This document shows, piece after piece, positions 1-9,041 of a stretch of DNA of 37,765 nt. Below the pieces are notes generated by a model. The model did no database searches and was not told the origin of the DNA. It was given only the letters and a program-made list of their open reading frames with translations. How positions within the stretch are numbered: the stretch's first letter is position 1; each line of letters opens with the position of its first letter. Made by a program: the position numbers and the translations under genes. Source of the DNA: Porphyromonas levii DSM 23370 (lineage in GTDB: Bacteria > Bacteroidota > Bacteroidia > Bacteroidales > Porphyromonadaceae); contig NZ_KB904240.1 in the NCBI RefSeq assembly GCF_000379925.1, positions 1 through 37,765 on the forward strand, written 5' to 3'.

Positions 1-129
1 CCGACTATACTTTCCTAACTGCTTATTAATCAGTCCCGACATGCCTATTTTCTCCCAATATGAGATGAAAAATTGAGCTCCCCCTATCGCAGTCTTGCGA
101 TTTGTGCTAATAAATTGTACCTTTGCCAT
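1..129 (-). CDS. Transposase N-terminus, possibly IS1380 family (partial)
   Basis: The frame starts at an ATG read from 129 to 127 and stays open for 43 codons to the window edge. The peptide begins MAKVQFISTNRKTAIGG and continues with an aromatic FFISYWEKIG stretch. This resembles the start of IS1380-family transposases of Bacteroidota, which typically open with MAK-(I/V)-Q followed by a GG-(I/x)-FF segment; the match is from memory and over a short piece. A purine-rich AGAGGA lies upstream of the start. Just outside the gene (151-175) the sequence TTGCAAC occurs twice in a T-rich setting, which could be part of an element end. Catalytic residues would lie outside the window, so activity cannot be judged. 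Confidence 0.45.
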   Translation of the reverse strand, partial: MAKVQFISTNRKTAIGGAQFFISYWEKIGMSGLINKQLGKYSR

Positions 130-194
130 AACTAGTCCTCTATAATTTTTTGCAACTTTTTTTGCAACGTAAAGATACAAAAAATTAGGGACAT

Positions 195-230
195 AAGCCC
201 TGTATTCTCCTTGAATACAGGGCTTTAATT
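195..230. terminator. Hairpin terminator, bidirectional
   Basis: A perfect 13-base-pair stem (195-207 with 213-225) around a 5-base loop is followed by a short T/A-rich run. The run is weak in both directions. It lies between the edge transposase and the lysine cluster, and could insulate either. Confidence 0.6.
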
Positions 231-231
231 A

Positions 232-731
232 TCAATAGTGCCACCTACTAATAATCAGGGGCTAACGCATACTTTGCGGAATCTAGGTAGGAATAAATTT
301 GTGCGATTTTGGGAGATGTATTTTGGTGCTCTAGGGAGGGGAAGTTGTGCTAATAGTATTTTCATTGTAAGATACCTAAACTGTCATTGTTTCAGCCTAT
401 TCAGCATATAAGGCCATTTCATTTATGCGTCCACTTAGTACCTCTATTTTACTTTCTAGGGTGCCATTCTTGAAGATATTATAGACTCTTTACACCTACG
501 ATACAGCATTTTGCACTAACGAATAGGTTGTTATATTGAAATTTCTCAGGATATCATAGATATTTATGGTAACTTTGAACCGCGGAAAAGTGGTATAGAT
601 TGCGGTGTAATGAAGATTATCTGTTAAAGATTGATTCTAACACACCTCTTTTTATTGTGTGGTTTTGTCAACCTATATTGCCCGCAGGACTACGAGAAAA
701 ATATGTACCTATAATAAATTTGTTGTAAGCT
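232..731. other. Intergenic spacer upstream of the lysine cluster
   Basis: No intact gene is visible in about 500 bases. On the minus strand around 400-490 a stop-interrupted frame reads RVYNIFKNGTLESKIEV and ends LYAE-stop, which may be a decayed coding remnant or chance. Two -7-like boxes occur, TAACTTTG at 570-577 and TAAATTTG at 715-722. Neither has a TTG at the usual distance, and the second would give an almost leaderless transcript for the gene at 732, so the cluster promoter is not settled. A segment at 251-283 resembles one at 26701-26740 on the opposite strand. Confidence 0.5.
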
Positions 732-1376
732 ATGAGTAAAACTATAAGTTTATCTCAACTGAAAGAGAAGTTTCACGACGGTATGAGCGTGATGATTGGA
801 GGATTCCTTGCAAATGGTACTCCAGAAAGGATTATTGACGCTCTCGAGGAGAGTGGTGTAAAAGACCTAACGATGATTGTCAATGATACTTCCTATCCTG
901 ATCGTGGATGTGGTCGTCTTATCGCTAATAAGCAAGTAAAGGAGCTCTACGTATCTCATATCGGTACTAATCCCCATACTGCAGAGCAGATGAATAGTGG
1001 TGAACTACAGATACACTTCTGCCCACAAGGTACGCTGGCTGAACAAGTGCGTGCTGGTGGTTGTGGCCTAGGTGGTGTACTAACCTCTACTGGTCTAGGT
1101 ACAGATGTAGCAAAGGGAAAAGAGATTATCACTGTGGATGGTAAAGAATATCTACTAGAGAAGCCTCTAAGAGCCGACTTCGCATTTATCAAGGGAAGTA
1201 TCGGTGACGATATGGGGAATCTTGTATACAAAGGGACGACCCAAAACTTCCAGCCTCTAATGGCTATGGCAGCTGATACTGTAGTGGCAGAGATTGAGGA
1301 GAAGGTAGCTACGGGTGATATTGCTCCTGAGGCTATCCATACCCCTGGTATCTTGGTCGACTTTATTGTAGAGTAA
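732..1376 (+). CDS. atoD: Acetoacetate/butyrate CoA-transferase, subunit A
   Basis: This 214-residue protein is a complete family I CoA-transferase alpha subunit. It has the early glycine-rich GGFLANGTPERI segment (about residues 23-34) and the GCGLGG and TGLGT stretches expected in the CoA-binding fold. With subunit B at 9867 it should form the cytoplasmic enzyme that moves CoA from butyryl-CoA to acetoacetate, releasing butyrate. In many genomes the two subunits are adjacent; here they are about 8.5 kb apart at opposite sides of the aminomutase genes. The exact substrate pair is inferred from the lysine cluster around it. A 3-oxoacid or other short-chain specificity is possible. Confidence 0.88.
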   Translation: MSKTISLSQLKEKFHDGMSVMIGGFLANGTPERIIDALEESGVKDLTMIVNDTSYPDRGCGRLIANKQVKELYVSHIGTNPHTAEQMNSGELQIHFCPQGTLAEQVRAGGCGLGGVLTSTGLGTDVAKGKEIITVDGKEYLLEKPLRADFAFIKGSIGDDMGNLVYKGTTQNFQPLMAMAADTVVAEIEEKVATGDIAPEAIHTPGILVDFIVE

Positions 1377-1443
1377 CTAGGCAGAGAAACTCTTTGTAAG
1401 ACGAATACATTATAATATAATAATAAATTAATCATTGCTTTTT

Positions 1444-1845
1444 ATGGAAAAGGTCAACCCAAAGTCTTTGATTCGTCTGCGTATGAGTAGTGCAGATGCT
1501 CACTATGGCGGTAATCTTGTAGACGGAGCTAGAATGCTTCAGCTTTTCGGTGACGTTGCTACAGAACTTCTTATCATTCAGGATGGTGACGAAGGTCTAT
1601 TTGTAGCTTACGATAATGTAGAGTTTAAGGCTCCAGTATTTGCTGGCGATTATATCGAGGCAGAAGGAGAGCTAGTAAGTGTTGGTAACTCATCACGTAA
1701 GATGGTATTTGAGGCACGAAAAGTGATCAGACCACGTACTGATATTAGTGCTTCTGCTGCGGATGTGCTAGAAGAGCCAATCGTAGTATGCCGTGCAAGT
1801 GGTACATGTGTTGTGCCCAAGGACTGCCAAAGAAAGAATAAGTAA
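1444..1845 (+). CDS. kal: 3-aminobutyryl-CoA ammonia-lyase
   Basis: The 133-residue product fits the small hotdog-fold Kal family, which removes ammonia from L-3-aminobutyryl-CoA to give crotonyl-CoA in lysine fermentation. The [17 protein letters not shown] segment near residue 15 and the [17 protein letters not shown] stretch resemble the active-site helix and strand of hotdog thioesterase/dehydratase folds. I chose the ATG at 1444 over the in-frame TTG at 1435 because [16 protein letters not shown] matches the usual start. It lies 67 bases after the CoA-transferase gene and one base before kce, so translational coupling with kce is likely. Confidence rests on both sequence type and position beside kce. 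Confidence 0.9.
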   Translation: MEKVNPKSLIRLRMSSADAHYGGNLVDGARMLQLFGDVATELLIIQDGDEGLFVAYDNVEFKAPVFAGDYIEAEGELVSVGNSSRKMVFEARKVIRPRTDISASAADVLEEPIVVCRASGTCVVPKDCQRKNK

Positions 1846-1846
1846 A

Positions 1847-2674
1847 ATGGACAAACTAATTATAACTGCTGCCATCTGTGGCGCAGAGGTAACAAAAGCC
1901 GATAACCCAGCTGTGCCATACACCGTAGAAGAGATGGTACGTGAGGCTAAGAGTGCATATGAGGCTGGTGCTGCTATCCTCCATGTACACGTGAGAGAGG
2001 ATGATGGTACCCCTACCCAGAGCAAAGAAAGGTATAAGGTAGTCATTGATGCTATCCTGAAGGAACTCCCTGACGTTATCATCATCCCATCAACTGGTGG
2101 CGCTGTTGGTATGACAGCAGATGAGCGTCTACAACCTACTGAGCTGATGCCAGAGATGGCTACGCTAGATTGCGGTACTGTAAACTTTGGTGACGAGGTA
2201 TTTGAGAATACTCTCCCTATGATGCGTGCTTTTGGTAAACGTATGTTGGAGAATAATATCAAACCTGAGTACGAGTGCTTCGACATGGGTCATCTCGAGG
2301 CTGCTGTTAATATGGCAAAGAAAGGTCAGGCTCCTGGATCACCAATGCAATTTAATTTTGTGCTTGGCGTCCCAGGAGCTTCTTCTGCATCTATCACTAA
2401 CCTCTTATGGTTGGTCAATGCGATGCCAGAAGGATCTACTTGGACTGCTACAGGTATCGGACGTAACGAGTTCCCACTAGCTGCGCATGCTATTGCCATG
2501 GGTGGTCACGTGAGAGTAGGTTTTGAAGACAACCTCTATATCTCAAAGGGCGTGCTAGCTAAGTCAAATGGTGAACTTGTCGCTAAAGTAGTAAGAATAG
2601 CAAAAGAACTTGGTAGGGAGATTGCAACCCCAGCAGAGGCTCGTGAGCTCCTATCCCTCCCAGCAAAGAAGTAA
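1847..2674 (+). CDS. kce: 3-keto-5-aminohexanoate cleavage enzyme
   Basis: Kce (275 residues, DUF849/BKACE family) condenses 3-keto-5-aminohexanoate with acetyl-CoA to give acetoacetate and 3-aminobutyryl-CoA. The zinc-site HVH motif is present at H46 and H48, E14 is conserved, and a GFEDN segment at 225-229 supplies the distal acidic pair. These positions match or nearly match those described for the Cloacimonas enzyme, as I recall it. The ATG at 1847 is preferred because the upstream in-frame extension would overlap kal by about 50 bases and adds 18 unrelated residues. The start is one base after the kal stop. Specificity for the lysine intermediate is supported by the neighbouring kdd and kam genes. 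Confidence 0.94.
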   Translation: MDKLIITAAICGAEVTKADNPAVPYTVEEMVREAKSAYEAGAAILHVHVREDDGTPTQSKERYKVVIDAILKELPDVIIIPSTGGAVGMTADERLQPTELMPEMATLDCGTVNFGDEVFENTLPMMRAFGKRMLENNIKPEYECFDMGHLEAAVNMAKKGQAPGSPMQFNFVLGVPGASSASITNLLWLVNAMPEGSTWTATGIGRNEFPLAAHAIAMGGHVRVGFEDNLYISKGVLAKSNGELVAKVVRIAKELGREIATPAEARELLSLPAKK

Positions 2675-2709
2675 GTAATAAATATACACATATAATAAAG
2701 AAAGGAATT

Positions 2710-3756
2710 ATGGCTCAGAAACATGGAAATAGGTATGGTACACATAGGGTGATCGAACCAAAGGGTGTACTTCCACAGCCAGCTAATAAGATTGACAACA
2801 ACATGGATGAGATCTACGACAATGAGATCCTCATCGATGTACAAACCCTAAATATTGACTCAGCTAGCTTTACTCAGATTGAGGAGCAGGCTGGTGGCGA
2901 CAAGGCAAAGATTGCCGAGATTATGATGGGTATCGTAGAGAAGCAGGGTAAGCACCGTAACCCAGTGACTGGTTCAGGTGGTATGCTTCTTGGCACTGTA
3001 GAGAAGATCGGTGATGCTCTTAAGGGCAAGATTGATCTTAAGGAAGGCGATAAGATTGCTACTCTAGTATCTCTATCTCTTACTCCACTTCGTATCGACA
3101 AGATCAAGGATATCCGTCCTGATATCGACCAAGTTGATATTGATGGTAAGGCTATTCTATTCGAGAGTGGTATCTATGCTAAGATTCCTACCGATTTGCC
3201 AGAGAATCTTGCACTCTCGGCACTTGATGTAGCTGGTGCACCTGCTCAGACAGCTAAGCTTGTAAAGCCTGGTGACACTGTATTGATTATCGGTGCTGGT
3301 GGTAAGAGTGGTATGCTCTGCTGCTATGAGGCAAAGAAGCGCGCTGGCGTAACTGGTAAGGTAATCGGTGTTACTCACTCACAGAGGAGTACTGAGAGAC
3401 TACAGAAGCTAGGTTTCTGCGACGTCGTATTCTCTGCTGATGCTACTCAGCCAGTACCTGTAATGGAGAAGATCTCAGAGCTTACCGATGGTAAGATGTG
3501 TGATGTTACCATTAACAACGTAAATATCACCGATACAGAGATGACCAGTATCCTATGTACCAAGAATGATGGCGTAGTATACTTCTTCTCTATGGCAACT
3601 AGCTTCACTAAGGCTGCACTTGGTGCAGAAGGTGTAGGTAGCGACGTGACTATGATCATGGGTAATGGTTATACCAAGGGTCACGCAGAGATTACGCTTC
3701 AGCTACTTCGCGAGAGCAAGGAGCTAAGGGATATCTTTACTGAGCTTTACGCATAA
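2710..3756 (+). CDS. kdd: 3,5-diaminohexanoate dehydrogenase
   Basis: Kdd (348 residues) oxidises L-erythro-3,5-diaminohexanoate to 3-keto-5-aminohexanoate with release of ammonia, using NAD(P)+. A dinucleotide-binding fingerprint IIGAGGKSG lies near residues 195-203, followed by a helix and a [14 protein letters not shown] segment typical of medium-chain dehydrogenase-like Rossmann folds. The N-terminal opening ([19 protein letters not shown]) is characteristic of Kdd. The gene sits between kce and kamA, the arrangement known for lysine fermenters. An A-rich leader with AAAGGAA precedes the ATG. Confidence 0.93.
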   Translation: MAQKHGNRYGTHRVIEPKGVLPQPANKIDNNMDEIYDNEILIDVQTLNIDSASFTQIEEQAGGDKAKIAEIMMGIVEKQGKHRNPVTGSGGMLLGTVEKIGDALKGKIDLKEGDKIATLVSLSLTPLRIDKIKDIRPDIDQVDIDGKAILFESGIYAKIPTDLPENLALSALDVAGAPAQTAKLVKPGDTVLIIGAGGKSGMLCCYEAKKRAGVTGKVIGVTHSQRSTERLQKLGFCDVVFSADATQPVPVMEKISELTDGKMCDVTINNVNITDTEMTSILCTKNDGVVYFFSMATSFTKAALGAEGVGSDVTMIMGNGYTKGHAEITLQLLRESKELRDIFTELYA

Positions 3757-3758
3757 CT

Positions 3759-3767
3759 GGAGGAGAT
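3759..3767 (+). promoter_or_regulatory. Strong Shine-Dalgarno sequence of kamA
   Basis: GGAGGAGAT lies between the kdd stop and the kamA ATG, about 9 bases before the start. Most other starts in this window have only A-rich leaders, so a near-perfect anti-SD match stands out and supports ATG 3777 as the start. Confidence 0.65.
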
Positions 3768-3776
3768 ACTTTTACT

Positions 3777-5036
3777 ATGAACAAGAGTAGAAGGGCGTAT
3801 TATTTCCCAGAAGTAACCGATGAGGAGTGGAATGACTGGCATTGGCAGCTCAAAAATAGGATTGAGACCGTAGAGGATCTTCAGAAGTATGTGTCGCTAA
3901 CTGATGAGGAGGTAGAGGGTGTACGTAGTACCCTTAAGATGCTCCGCATGGCGGTTACTCCATATTATATTAGTCTCATTGATCCTAATGACCCTAACGA
4001 CCCTGTAAGAAAGCAGGCTGTACCTACTGCCAAGGAACTAGTTATCAGCCCAGAGGATCAGATTGACCCACTGAGCGAGGATGAGGATTCACCTGTACCT
4101 GGTCTTACTCACAGGTATCCAGATAGGGTGCTATTCCTTATCACTGATATGTGTTCAATGTACTGCCGCCACTGTACGCGCAGACGCTTTGCTGGTCAGA
4201 AGGATGCTTCTGCACCTAGAGAGCGTATTGATAGAGCACTTGAGTATATCGAGTCGGCTACAGAGGTAAGGGATGTGCTCCTCTCTGGTGGTGATGCACT
4301 TATGGTAGGTGATAAAAACCTTGAGTATATTCTCCAGAGGCTAAGAGCTATCCCTCACGTAGAGATAGTGAGAATAGGTTCTCGTGCTCCCGTGGTACTT
4401 CCACAGAGGATTACTCCAGAGCTGGTACAGATGCTTGCTAAGTATCACCCAGTATGGCTGAATACTCACTTTAATCACCCTAATGAGATTACAGAGGAGT
4501 CAAAGTTGGCATGCGAAAGGCTAGCTAATGCTGGTATCCCTCTAGGTAATCAGTCGGTGCTACTTCGCGGTATTAATGACTGTCCAAATATCATGAAGAA
4601 GCTCGTTCATGAGCTTGTGAAGATTAGAGTAAGACCATACTACATTTATGTATGTGATCTTTCTCAGGGTATCCGTCACTTCCGCACACCAGTGTCTAAG
4701 GGTATTGAGATTATTGAGGCGCTCAGAGGTCATACCTCAGGCTATTGTGTACCTACCTTTGTGGTAGATGCTCCTGGTGGTGGCGGTAAGATTCCAGTGA
4801 TGCCTAACTATGTGATTTCACAGTCACCACGCCGTGTGGTGCTGCGAAATTATGAGGGTGTGATTACGACCTATACCGAACCAGAAGATTATGAAGAGGG
4901 TAATTGCAACTGTGAGGACTGCTCTAAGGGTCGTGATGGTGTAGCATCCCTGCTTGCTGGAGACAAGCTTTCACTTTCGCCTACTGAGTTGGCTCGTAAA
5001 GAGCGCACTAAGAGGGTGAAGGGACTTGATAAGTAA
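3777..5036 (+). CDS. kamA: Lysine 2,3-aminomutase
   Basis: KamA (419 residues) is the radical SAM, PLP-dependent enzyme that converts L-lysine to L-beta-lysine, the first step of the pathway. The radical SAM cluster motif CSMYCRHC is at C126, C130 and C133. The glycine-rich PGGGGK motif places the PLP lysine at K338. A C-terminal CNCEDC group matches the structural zinc cysteines of the family. The length agrees with clostridial LAM (about 416 residues), and the cysteine and lysine positions are one residue off the C. subterminale numbering. This separates it from shorter EpmB-type relatives. It follows kdd by 20 bases with a strong ribosome-binding site. Confidence 0.96.
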   Translation: MNKSRRAYYFPEVTDEEWNDWHWQLKNRIETVEDLQKYVSLTDEEVEGVRSTLKMLRMAVTPYYISLIDPNDPNDPVRKQAVPTAKELVISPEDQIDPLSEDEDSPVPGLTHRYPDRVLFLITDMCSMYCRHCTRRRFAGQKDASAPRERIDRALEYIESATEVRDVLLSGGDALMVGDKNLEYILQRLRAIPHVEIVRIGSRAPVVLPQRITPELVQMLAKYHPVWLNTHFNHPNEITEESKLACERLANAGIPLGNQSVLLRGINDCPNIMKKLVHELVKIRVRPYYIYVCDLSQGIRHFRTPVSKGIEIIEALRGHTSGYCVPTFVVDAPGGGGKIPVMPNYVISQSPRRVVLRNYEGVITTYTEPEDYEEGNCNCEDCSKGRDGVASLLAGDKLSLSPTELARKERTKRVKGLDK

Positions 5037-5073
5037 TTGGTGATGTTGGTCTTACTTGTATTTTCTGTCGTCT

Positions 5074-6105
5074 ATGCCTTTTATTGATAAAGTACTTGGT
5101 CTAAAGAGCCTATCAATCGTAGGAACGGCTAAGAATACAGGTAAGACCGAAACACTCAACTATATCCTCAAGCGCCTGGCTTCTGTCGCTCCCGAGAGAA
5201 CTATTGGTCTCACCTCTATTGGACTAGAAGGAGAGAGGAGAGATCAGGTTACTCAGACAGAAAAACCTGAGATTACACTCAGGACAGGAAGCCTTTTTGT
5301 GACAGCAGAGAGTTACTATCGGCAAAAAGAATTGTCGGCTGAAGTCCTAGGAGTAGAGAGACGGTACACGACTTCTACTGGAAGACTCATTTATGCGAGA
5401 GTGAAGGGTAGGGGAAAGGTACTTATTGCTGGACCTCCTACAACTCAAGGTCTCAGAAAGGTTGTAGATGAGATGACTAATATAGGGGCAGACTTGGCGA
5501 TTATTGATGGTGCTTTATCAAGAAAGTCATTGGCATCTCCTGTAGTAGCGGAGGGACTGGTTTTGGCAACAGGTGCCGCACTATCGGCGCAACCAGACCA
5601 TCTGATTCAGCAGACGAAACATCTGGTAGCGCAGATTAGGCTTCCTGAACTGCCCAATCGGATGTTAGCAGCACGTTTGGAACAAGCGAATAATGGCATA
5701 AGGGTGGTTACCAAGGATGGTGAAGTGGTTGATCCTGGCTTCACTTCGGCTTTGTTGCCTGCATTATGGGAAGATAGCAAATGGAGAGAAGGAAGAGGTC
5801 TTTTATTTATCTCTGGATCAGTGCACGATACTCTGCTTGATAGAGTACGTCAGTCTTCAATGTTTGATGGTTTGATTATACGAGACTTTACAAGGCTATT
5901 TGTATCAGGAAGAGCTATGAGGAGCTTCCTAGATAGTGGTAAAGAGCTCTTTTGCTTAAATAAGGCACAGTTATTAGCAGTGACCTTTAATCCACAATCT
6001 CCAAGTGGGTTTAGGATGCATTCAAAAGAGATGTGTGATAGGCTCTCCCAAGAACTGGGGTTGCCAGTTTATGATATTAAGAAGGTAGATGAAAGTATTT
6101 CGTGA
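5074..6105 (+). CDS. kamB: KamB, P-loop protein of the lysine aminomutase cluster
   Basis: This 343-residue protein of unproven function occupies the kamB position between kamA and the MutS-like kamC. A Walker A motif GTAKNTGKT is at residues 17-25, directly after a short beta-strand (SLSIV). A LAIIDGALSRKS segment near residue 145 could be the Walker B region. No membrane segment or signal is evident. I prefer ATG 5074 to the in-frame TTG at 5056. The 3' end overlaps kamC by 17 bases, which suggests co-translation. In the known cluster, kamB and kamC have been proposed to protect or reactivate the B12-dependent aminomutase. That is a hypothesis from gene position, not from anything visible here. 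Confidence 0.8.
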   Translation: MPFIDKVLGLKSLSIVGTAKNTGKTETLNYILKRLASVAPERTIGLTSIGLEGERRDQVTQTEKPEITLRTGSLFVTAESYYRQKELSAEVLGVERRYTTSTGRLIYARVKGRGKVLIAGPPTTQGLRKVVDEMTNIGADLAIIDGALSRKSLASPVVAEGLVLATGAALSAQPDHLIQQTKHLVAQIRLPELPNRMLAARLEQANNGIRVVTKDGEVVDPGFTSALLPALWEDSKWREGRGLLFISGSVHDTLLDRVRQSSMFDGLIIRDFTRLFVSGRAMRSFLDSGKELFCLNKAQLLAVTFNPQSPSGFRMHSKEMCDRLSQELGLPVYDIKKVDESIS

Positions 6106-7483
6106 AGCATTGGAGCAGGTCAAGGGCTTGCGGTTTGTGTTTGAAGAGATGAATTTCGCTTCAAGCATTGGTCGTCAGGTAATGTTGTCCTCTGCTTGGA
6201 TGACGGACATAGACGAAATTAATCATGAACTGGATCAGGTTGCTCGGTTTGTTGACTACATAGATGTAGGAAAGGGCGTAGATTTGTTGGCACTTCAATT
6301 GTCTGAAGTGGTGAACATAATGGGGTCTATTGATATCTTAAGGCAAAGGGGAGTAACATGTAGCGATGTTGATCTTTTTGAGATTAAGAAACTCGCTCTT
6401 ATAGATGAGAAGGTGAGGACTATTGCTCTTGAATATCAACTAGAACTGAGAGATAGACCATCACTATTTGGAGTACTTGCAATTCTAGACCCCAAGAGAG
6501 AGAGACTACCAAGTTTCTATATTGAAGATGATTGGCATCCGGAGTTAGGGCAGATACGTCGTGAGATAGAACAGTCTAAGGATGAGAATGATTGTGGCGA
6601 ACTAAACCGAAGGCTCTCTGTGATTGAAGCAGAGGTTCGCAAGAGGCTTACTCGTGAGCTTCGTACGTTTGCTGCTAGTCTTGAGACGGTACTACAAGCT
6701 CTTGCTATCGATACCATGGTTTTGGCTAAGGCACAATGGGCAAGAGATAATAAGGCTTGTCGCCCTGTTCCAAGTGTGGAGGGAAAAACAATAATAGACA
6801 ATATAATCAACCCAGAAGTGGCGGATCGCTTGAAGCAGATAGGGAAGGAGTTTCAGCCCGTGTCTATTTACTTCGTGAGCGAACCTACATTAATTACTGG
6901 GGCAAATATGGGAGGAAAGAGTGTACTGCTTAATTCTGTGGCACTAGCACAGAACTTGATGCAGTTTGGTATGTATGTACCAGCAACAAAAGCTCATCTT
7001 ACAGTGGTGGATGAAGTTGCTTGCTCAATTGGAGATGGAGAGAATATGAAACTAGGTCTCTCCTCTTTTGGAGCTGAAATGCTTCGACTAAATCAAATCA
7101 TAGAGAGCGCAAAGAAAGGGAAGAAATTGCTCGCTGTGATTGATGAACCAGCTAGGACTACTAATCCTGAAGAGGGTTTTGCACTTGTTTCCGGTCTTAT
7201 AAAGATATTGGAGAAATATGGCGTGAAGTCTTTGATAACTACACACTATAGTGGTATCCCTTCAAACGGTCAAAGATGGAGGATAAAAGGCTTTATTGAG
7301 CAAGAAAAGGTTCATGACCTAAAGGTAAACCAGCTAGAGCATTTTATGGACTATAGTCTTATGGCTGAAACTGGCGATAGTGTGCCGAGAGAGGCTTTCA
7401 GGATAGCAAGACTCCTAGGGGTAGATGAGGAATATTTAGATTTAAGCAACAGAAGTTTTAGATCAATAGAAAATGAAAAGTAA
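6089..7483 (+). CDS. kamC: KamC, MutS-family ATPase of the lysine aminomutase cluster
   Basis: The 464-residue product carries a MutS-type ABC ATPase at its C-terminal half. The Walker A motif GANMGGKS is at about residues 270-277, an LSSFGAEM segment stands where the signature helix of MutS lies, a Walker B with VIDEPARTTNPEEG is near 347-360, and an ITTHYSGI segment follows. The N-terminal half is helical and lacks the mismatch-recognition and connector domains of true MutS, so a DNA-repair role is unlikely. It overlaps kamB by 17 and kamD by 11 bases, tying it to the aminomutase. A chaperone or reactivase role is inference. Confidence 0.85.
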   Translation: MKVFREALEQVKGLRFVFEEMNFASSIGRQVMLSSAWMTDIDEINHELDQVARFVDYIDVGKGVDLLALQLSEVVNIMGSIDILRQRGVTCSDVDLFEIKKLALIDEKVRTIALEYQLELRDRPSLFGVLAILDPKRERLPSFYIEDDWHPELGQIRREIEQSKDENDCGELNRRLSVIEAEVRKRLTRELRTFAASLETVLQALAIDTMVLAKAQWARDNKACRPVPSVEGKTIIDNIINPEVADRLKQIGKEFQPVSIYFVSEPTLITGANMGGKSVLLNSVALAQNLMQFGMYVPATKAHLTVVDEVACSIGDGENMKLGLSSFGAEMLRLNQIIESAKKGKKLLAVIDEPARTTNPEEGFALVSGLIKILEKYGVKSLITTHYSGIPSNGQRWRIKGFIEQEKVHDLKVNQLEHFMDYSLMAETGDSVPREAFRIARLLGVDEEYLDLSNRSFRSIENEK

Positions 7484-9041
7484 AGTTGGAATTGACTTTA
7501 AGAAGGTCGAAAAGGCAAGAGGTGCAGCAAAGGCAATCGCCGAAGATGTCCAGACCTTTGTAGATGAGTATACTACGGTGGCCGTAGAACGTACTCTATG
7601 CCGTTTTGTTGGTATTGACGGTGTGGATGGATACCAAGTGCCACTGCCCAACGTTGTGGTAAATCATCTATTAGAGGAAGAGGCACTAGTGAATGGTGCG
7701 CTGTTCTATTTGGCAAATGCAGTAGCGGCAACAGGTAAGACGCCCCAAGAGGTTGCAGAAGCTGTCTCCGACGGAAAAATAAAACTTACACAATATCCAG
7801 CTCTAAGTGAAGAAAAGGTAGCAGATACATTGGCACCATACATTAAGGCAGGTATGGAGCGAATCGCAGCTAATCGAGCACGAAGGGAGAAGTTTATCAG
7901 GGAAGTAGGTGAGGGACCTCAACCTTACTTATACGTGATTGTTGCTACTGGTAATATTTATGAGGATGTAGTACAAGCTCAGGCAGCTGCTCGCCAAGGT
8001 GCAGATATTATTGCGGTTATTCGTACTACGGGACAGAGCCTTCTTGACTACGTGCCTTATGGTGCAACGACCGAGGGTTTTGGAGGTACATTTGCAACCC
8101 AAGAGAACTTCCGTATCATGCGTAAAGCGCTTGATGAAGTAGGGGCAGAAGTGGGTAGGTACATCCGCCTCTGTAACTATTGCTCTGGTTTATGTATGCC
8201 TGAGATTGCCGTTATGGGTGCTTTTGAAGGTCTTGATGTGATGCTTAACGATGCACTTTATGGTATCCTCTTTAGAGATATCAATATGAAGCGCACTATT
8301 GTAGACCAATATACAAGTCGTGTAATCAATGGTTTTGCAGGTGTTATCATCAATACAGGAGAGGACAACTATCTTACAACTGCCGATGCATTGGAAGAAG
8401 CTCATACAGTATTGGCTTCTGACCTTATCAACGAGCAGTTTGCACTGAAAGCGGGTATCCCAGAGAATCAGATGGGACTTGGTCACGCTTTCGAGATGGA
8501 TCCAGAGGTTGAGAATGGCTTCTTATACGAATTATCTCAGGCTCAGATGACTCGCGAGATATTCCCTAATGCTCCATTGAAGTATATGCCGCCTACAAAG
8601 TTCATGACTGGTAATATCTTTAGAGGTCATATCCAAGATGCACTTTTCAATATGGTAGGTATCTGGACACACCAAGGGCTTCAGCTACTTGGTATGCCAA
8701 CGGAGGCTATCCACACACCATTTATGAGCGACCGTTACCTCTCTATTGAGAATGCTAGGTATATCTTCAATAATATGAAGTCTATTGGAGATGAGGTAGA
8801 GTTTAAGGAAGGTGGTATAGTGCAGAGCCGTGCCCAGAAAGTACTAGACAAAGCCTTGGATCTGCTCGAGAGTATCAAAGATGAGGGATTATTTATTGCA
8901 CTATCAAAGGGTATTTTTGCTGATATCAAGCGCCCACAGGATGGGGGTAAGGGACTCGATGGCGTGAAAAGAAAAGGGGATCGCTATTACAACCCTGTAT
9001 TGGAACTAATGAAGAACTTTAAGATTGAGGGCAAGCTATGA
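7473..9041 (+). CDS. kamD: Beta-lysine (lysine) 5,6-aminomutase, alpha subunit
   Basis: KamD (522 residues) is the large subunit of the adenosylcobalamin- and PLP-dependent 5,6-aminomutase, which turns L-beta-lysine into 3,5-diaminohexanoate. The family's alpha subunit is a TIM barrel of about 516-520 residues that holds PLP, and the length fits. Glycine-rich and aromatic stretches such as VIRTTGQSLLDYVPYG and MPPTKFMTGNIFRGH are family-like. It overlaps kamC by 11 bases and kamE by 4 bases (ATGA), the normal coupling for subunits made in equal amounts. The assignment is firm because kamE next to it has the expected B12 and PLP residues. Confidence 0.94.
   Translation: MKSKVGIDFKKVEKARGAAKAIAEDVQTFVDEYTTVAVERTLCRFVGIDGVDGYQVPLPNVVVNHLLEEEALVNGALFYLANAVAATGKTPQEVAEAVSDGKIKLTQYPALSEEKVADTLAPYIKAGMERIAANRARREKFIREVGEGPQPYLYVIVATGNIYEDVVQAQAAARQGADIIAVIRTTGQSLLDYVPYGATTEGFGGTFATQENFRIMRKALDEVGAEVGRYIRLCNYCSGLCMPEIAVMGAFEGLDVMLNDALYGILFRDINMKRTIVDQYTSRVINGFAGVIINTGEDNYLTTADALEEAHTVLASDLINEQFALKAGIPENQMGLGHAFEMDPEVENGFLYELSQAQMTREIFPNAPLKYMPPTKFMTGNIFRGHIQDALFNMVGIWTHQGLQLLGMPTEAIHTPFMSDRYLSIENARYIFNNMKSIGDEVEFKEGGIVQSRAQKVLDKALDLLESIKDEGLFIALSKGIFADIKRPQDGGKGLDGVKRKGDRYYNPVLELMKNFKIEGKL

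Noticed and set aside
6089-7483. Calling this gene mutS (mismatch repair)
   Set aside because: Only the ATPase part is MutS-like; the mismatch-binding and connector domains are missing and the gene is locked in the kam operon.
8190-8486. Antisense open frames inside kamD and other genes
   Set aside because: These are shadow frames of strongly conserved coding sequences, with no start signals or family motifs of their own.
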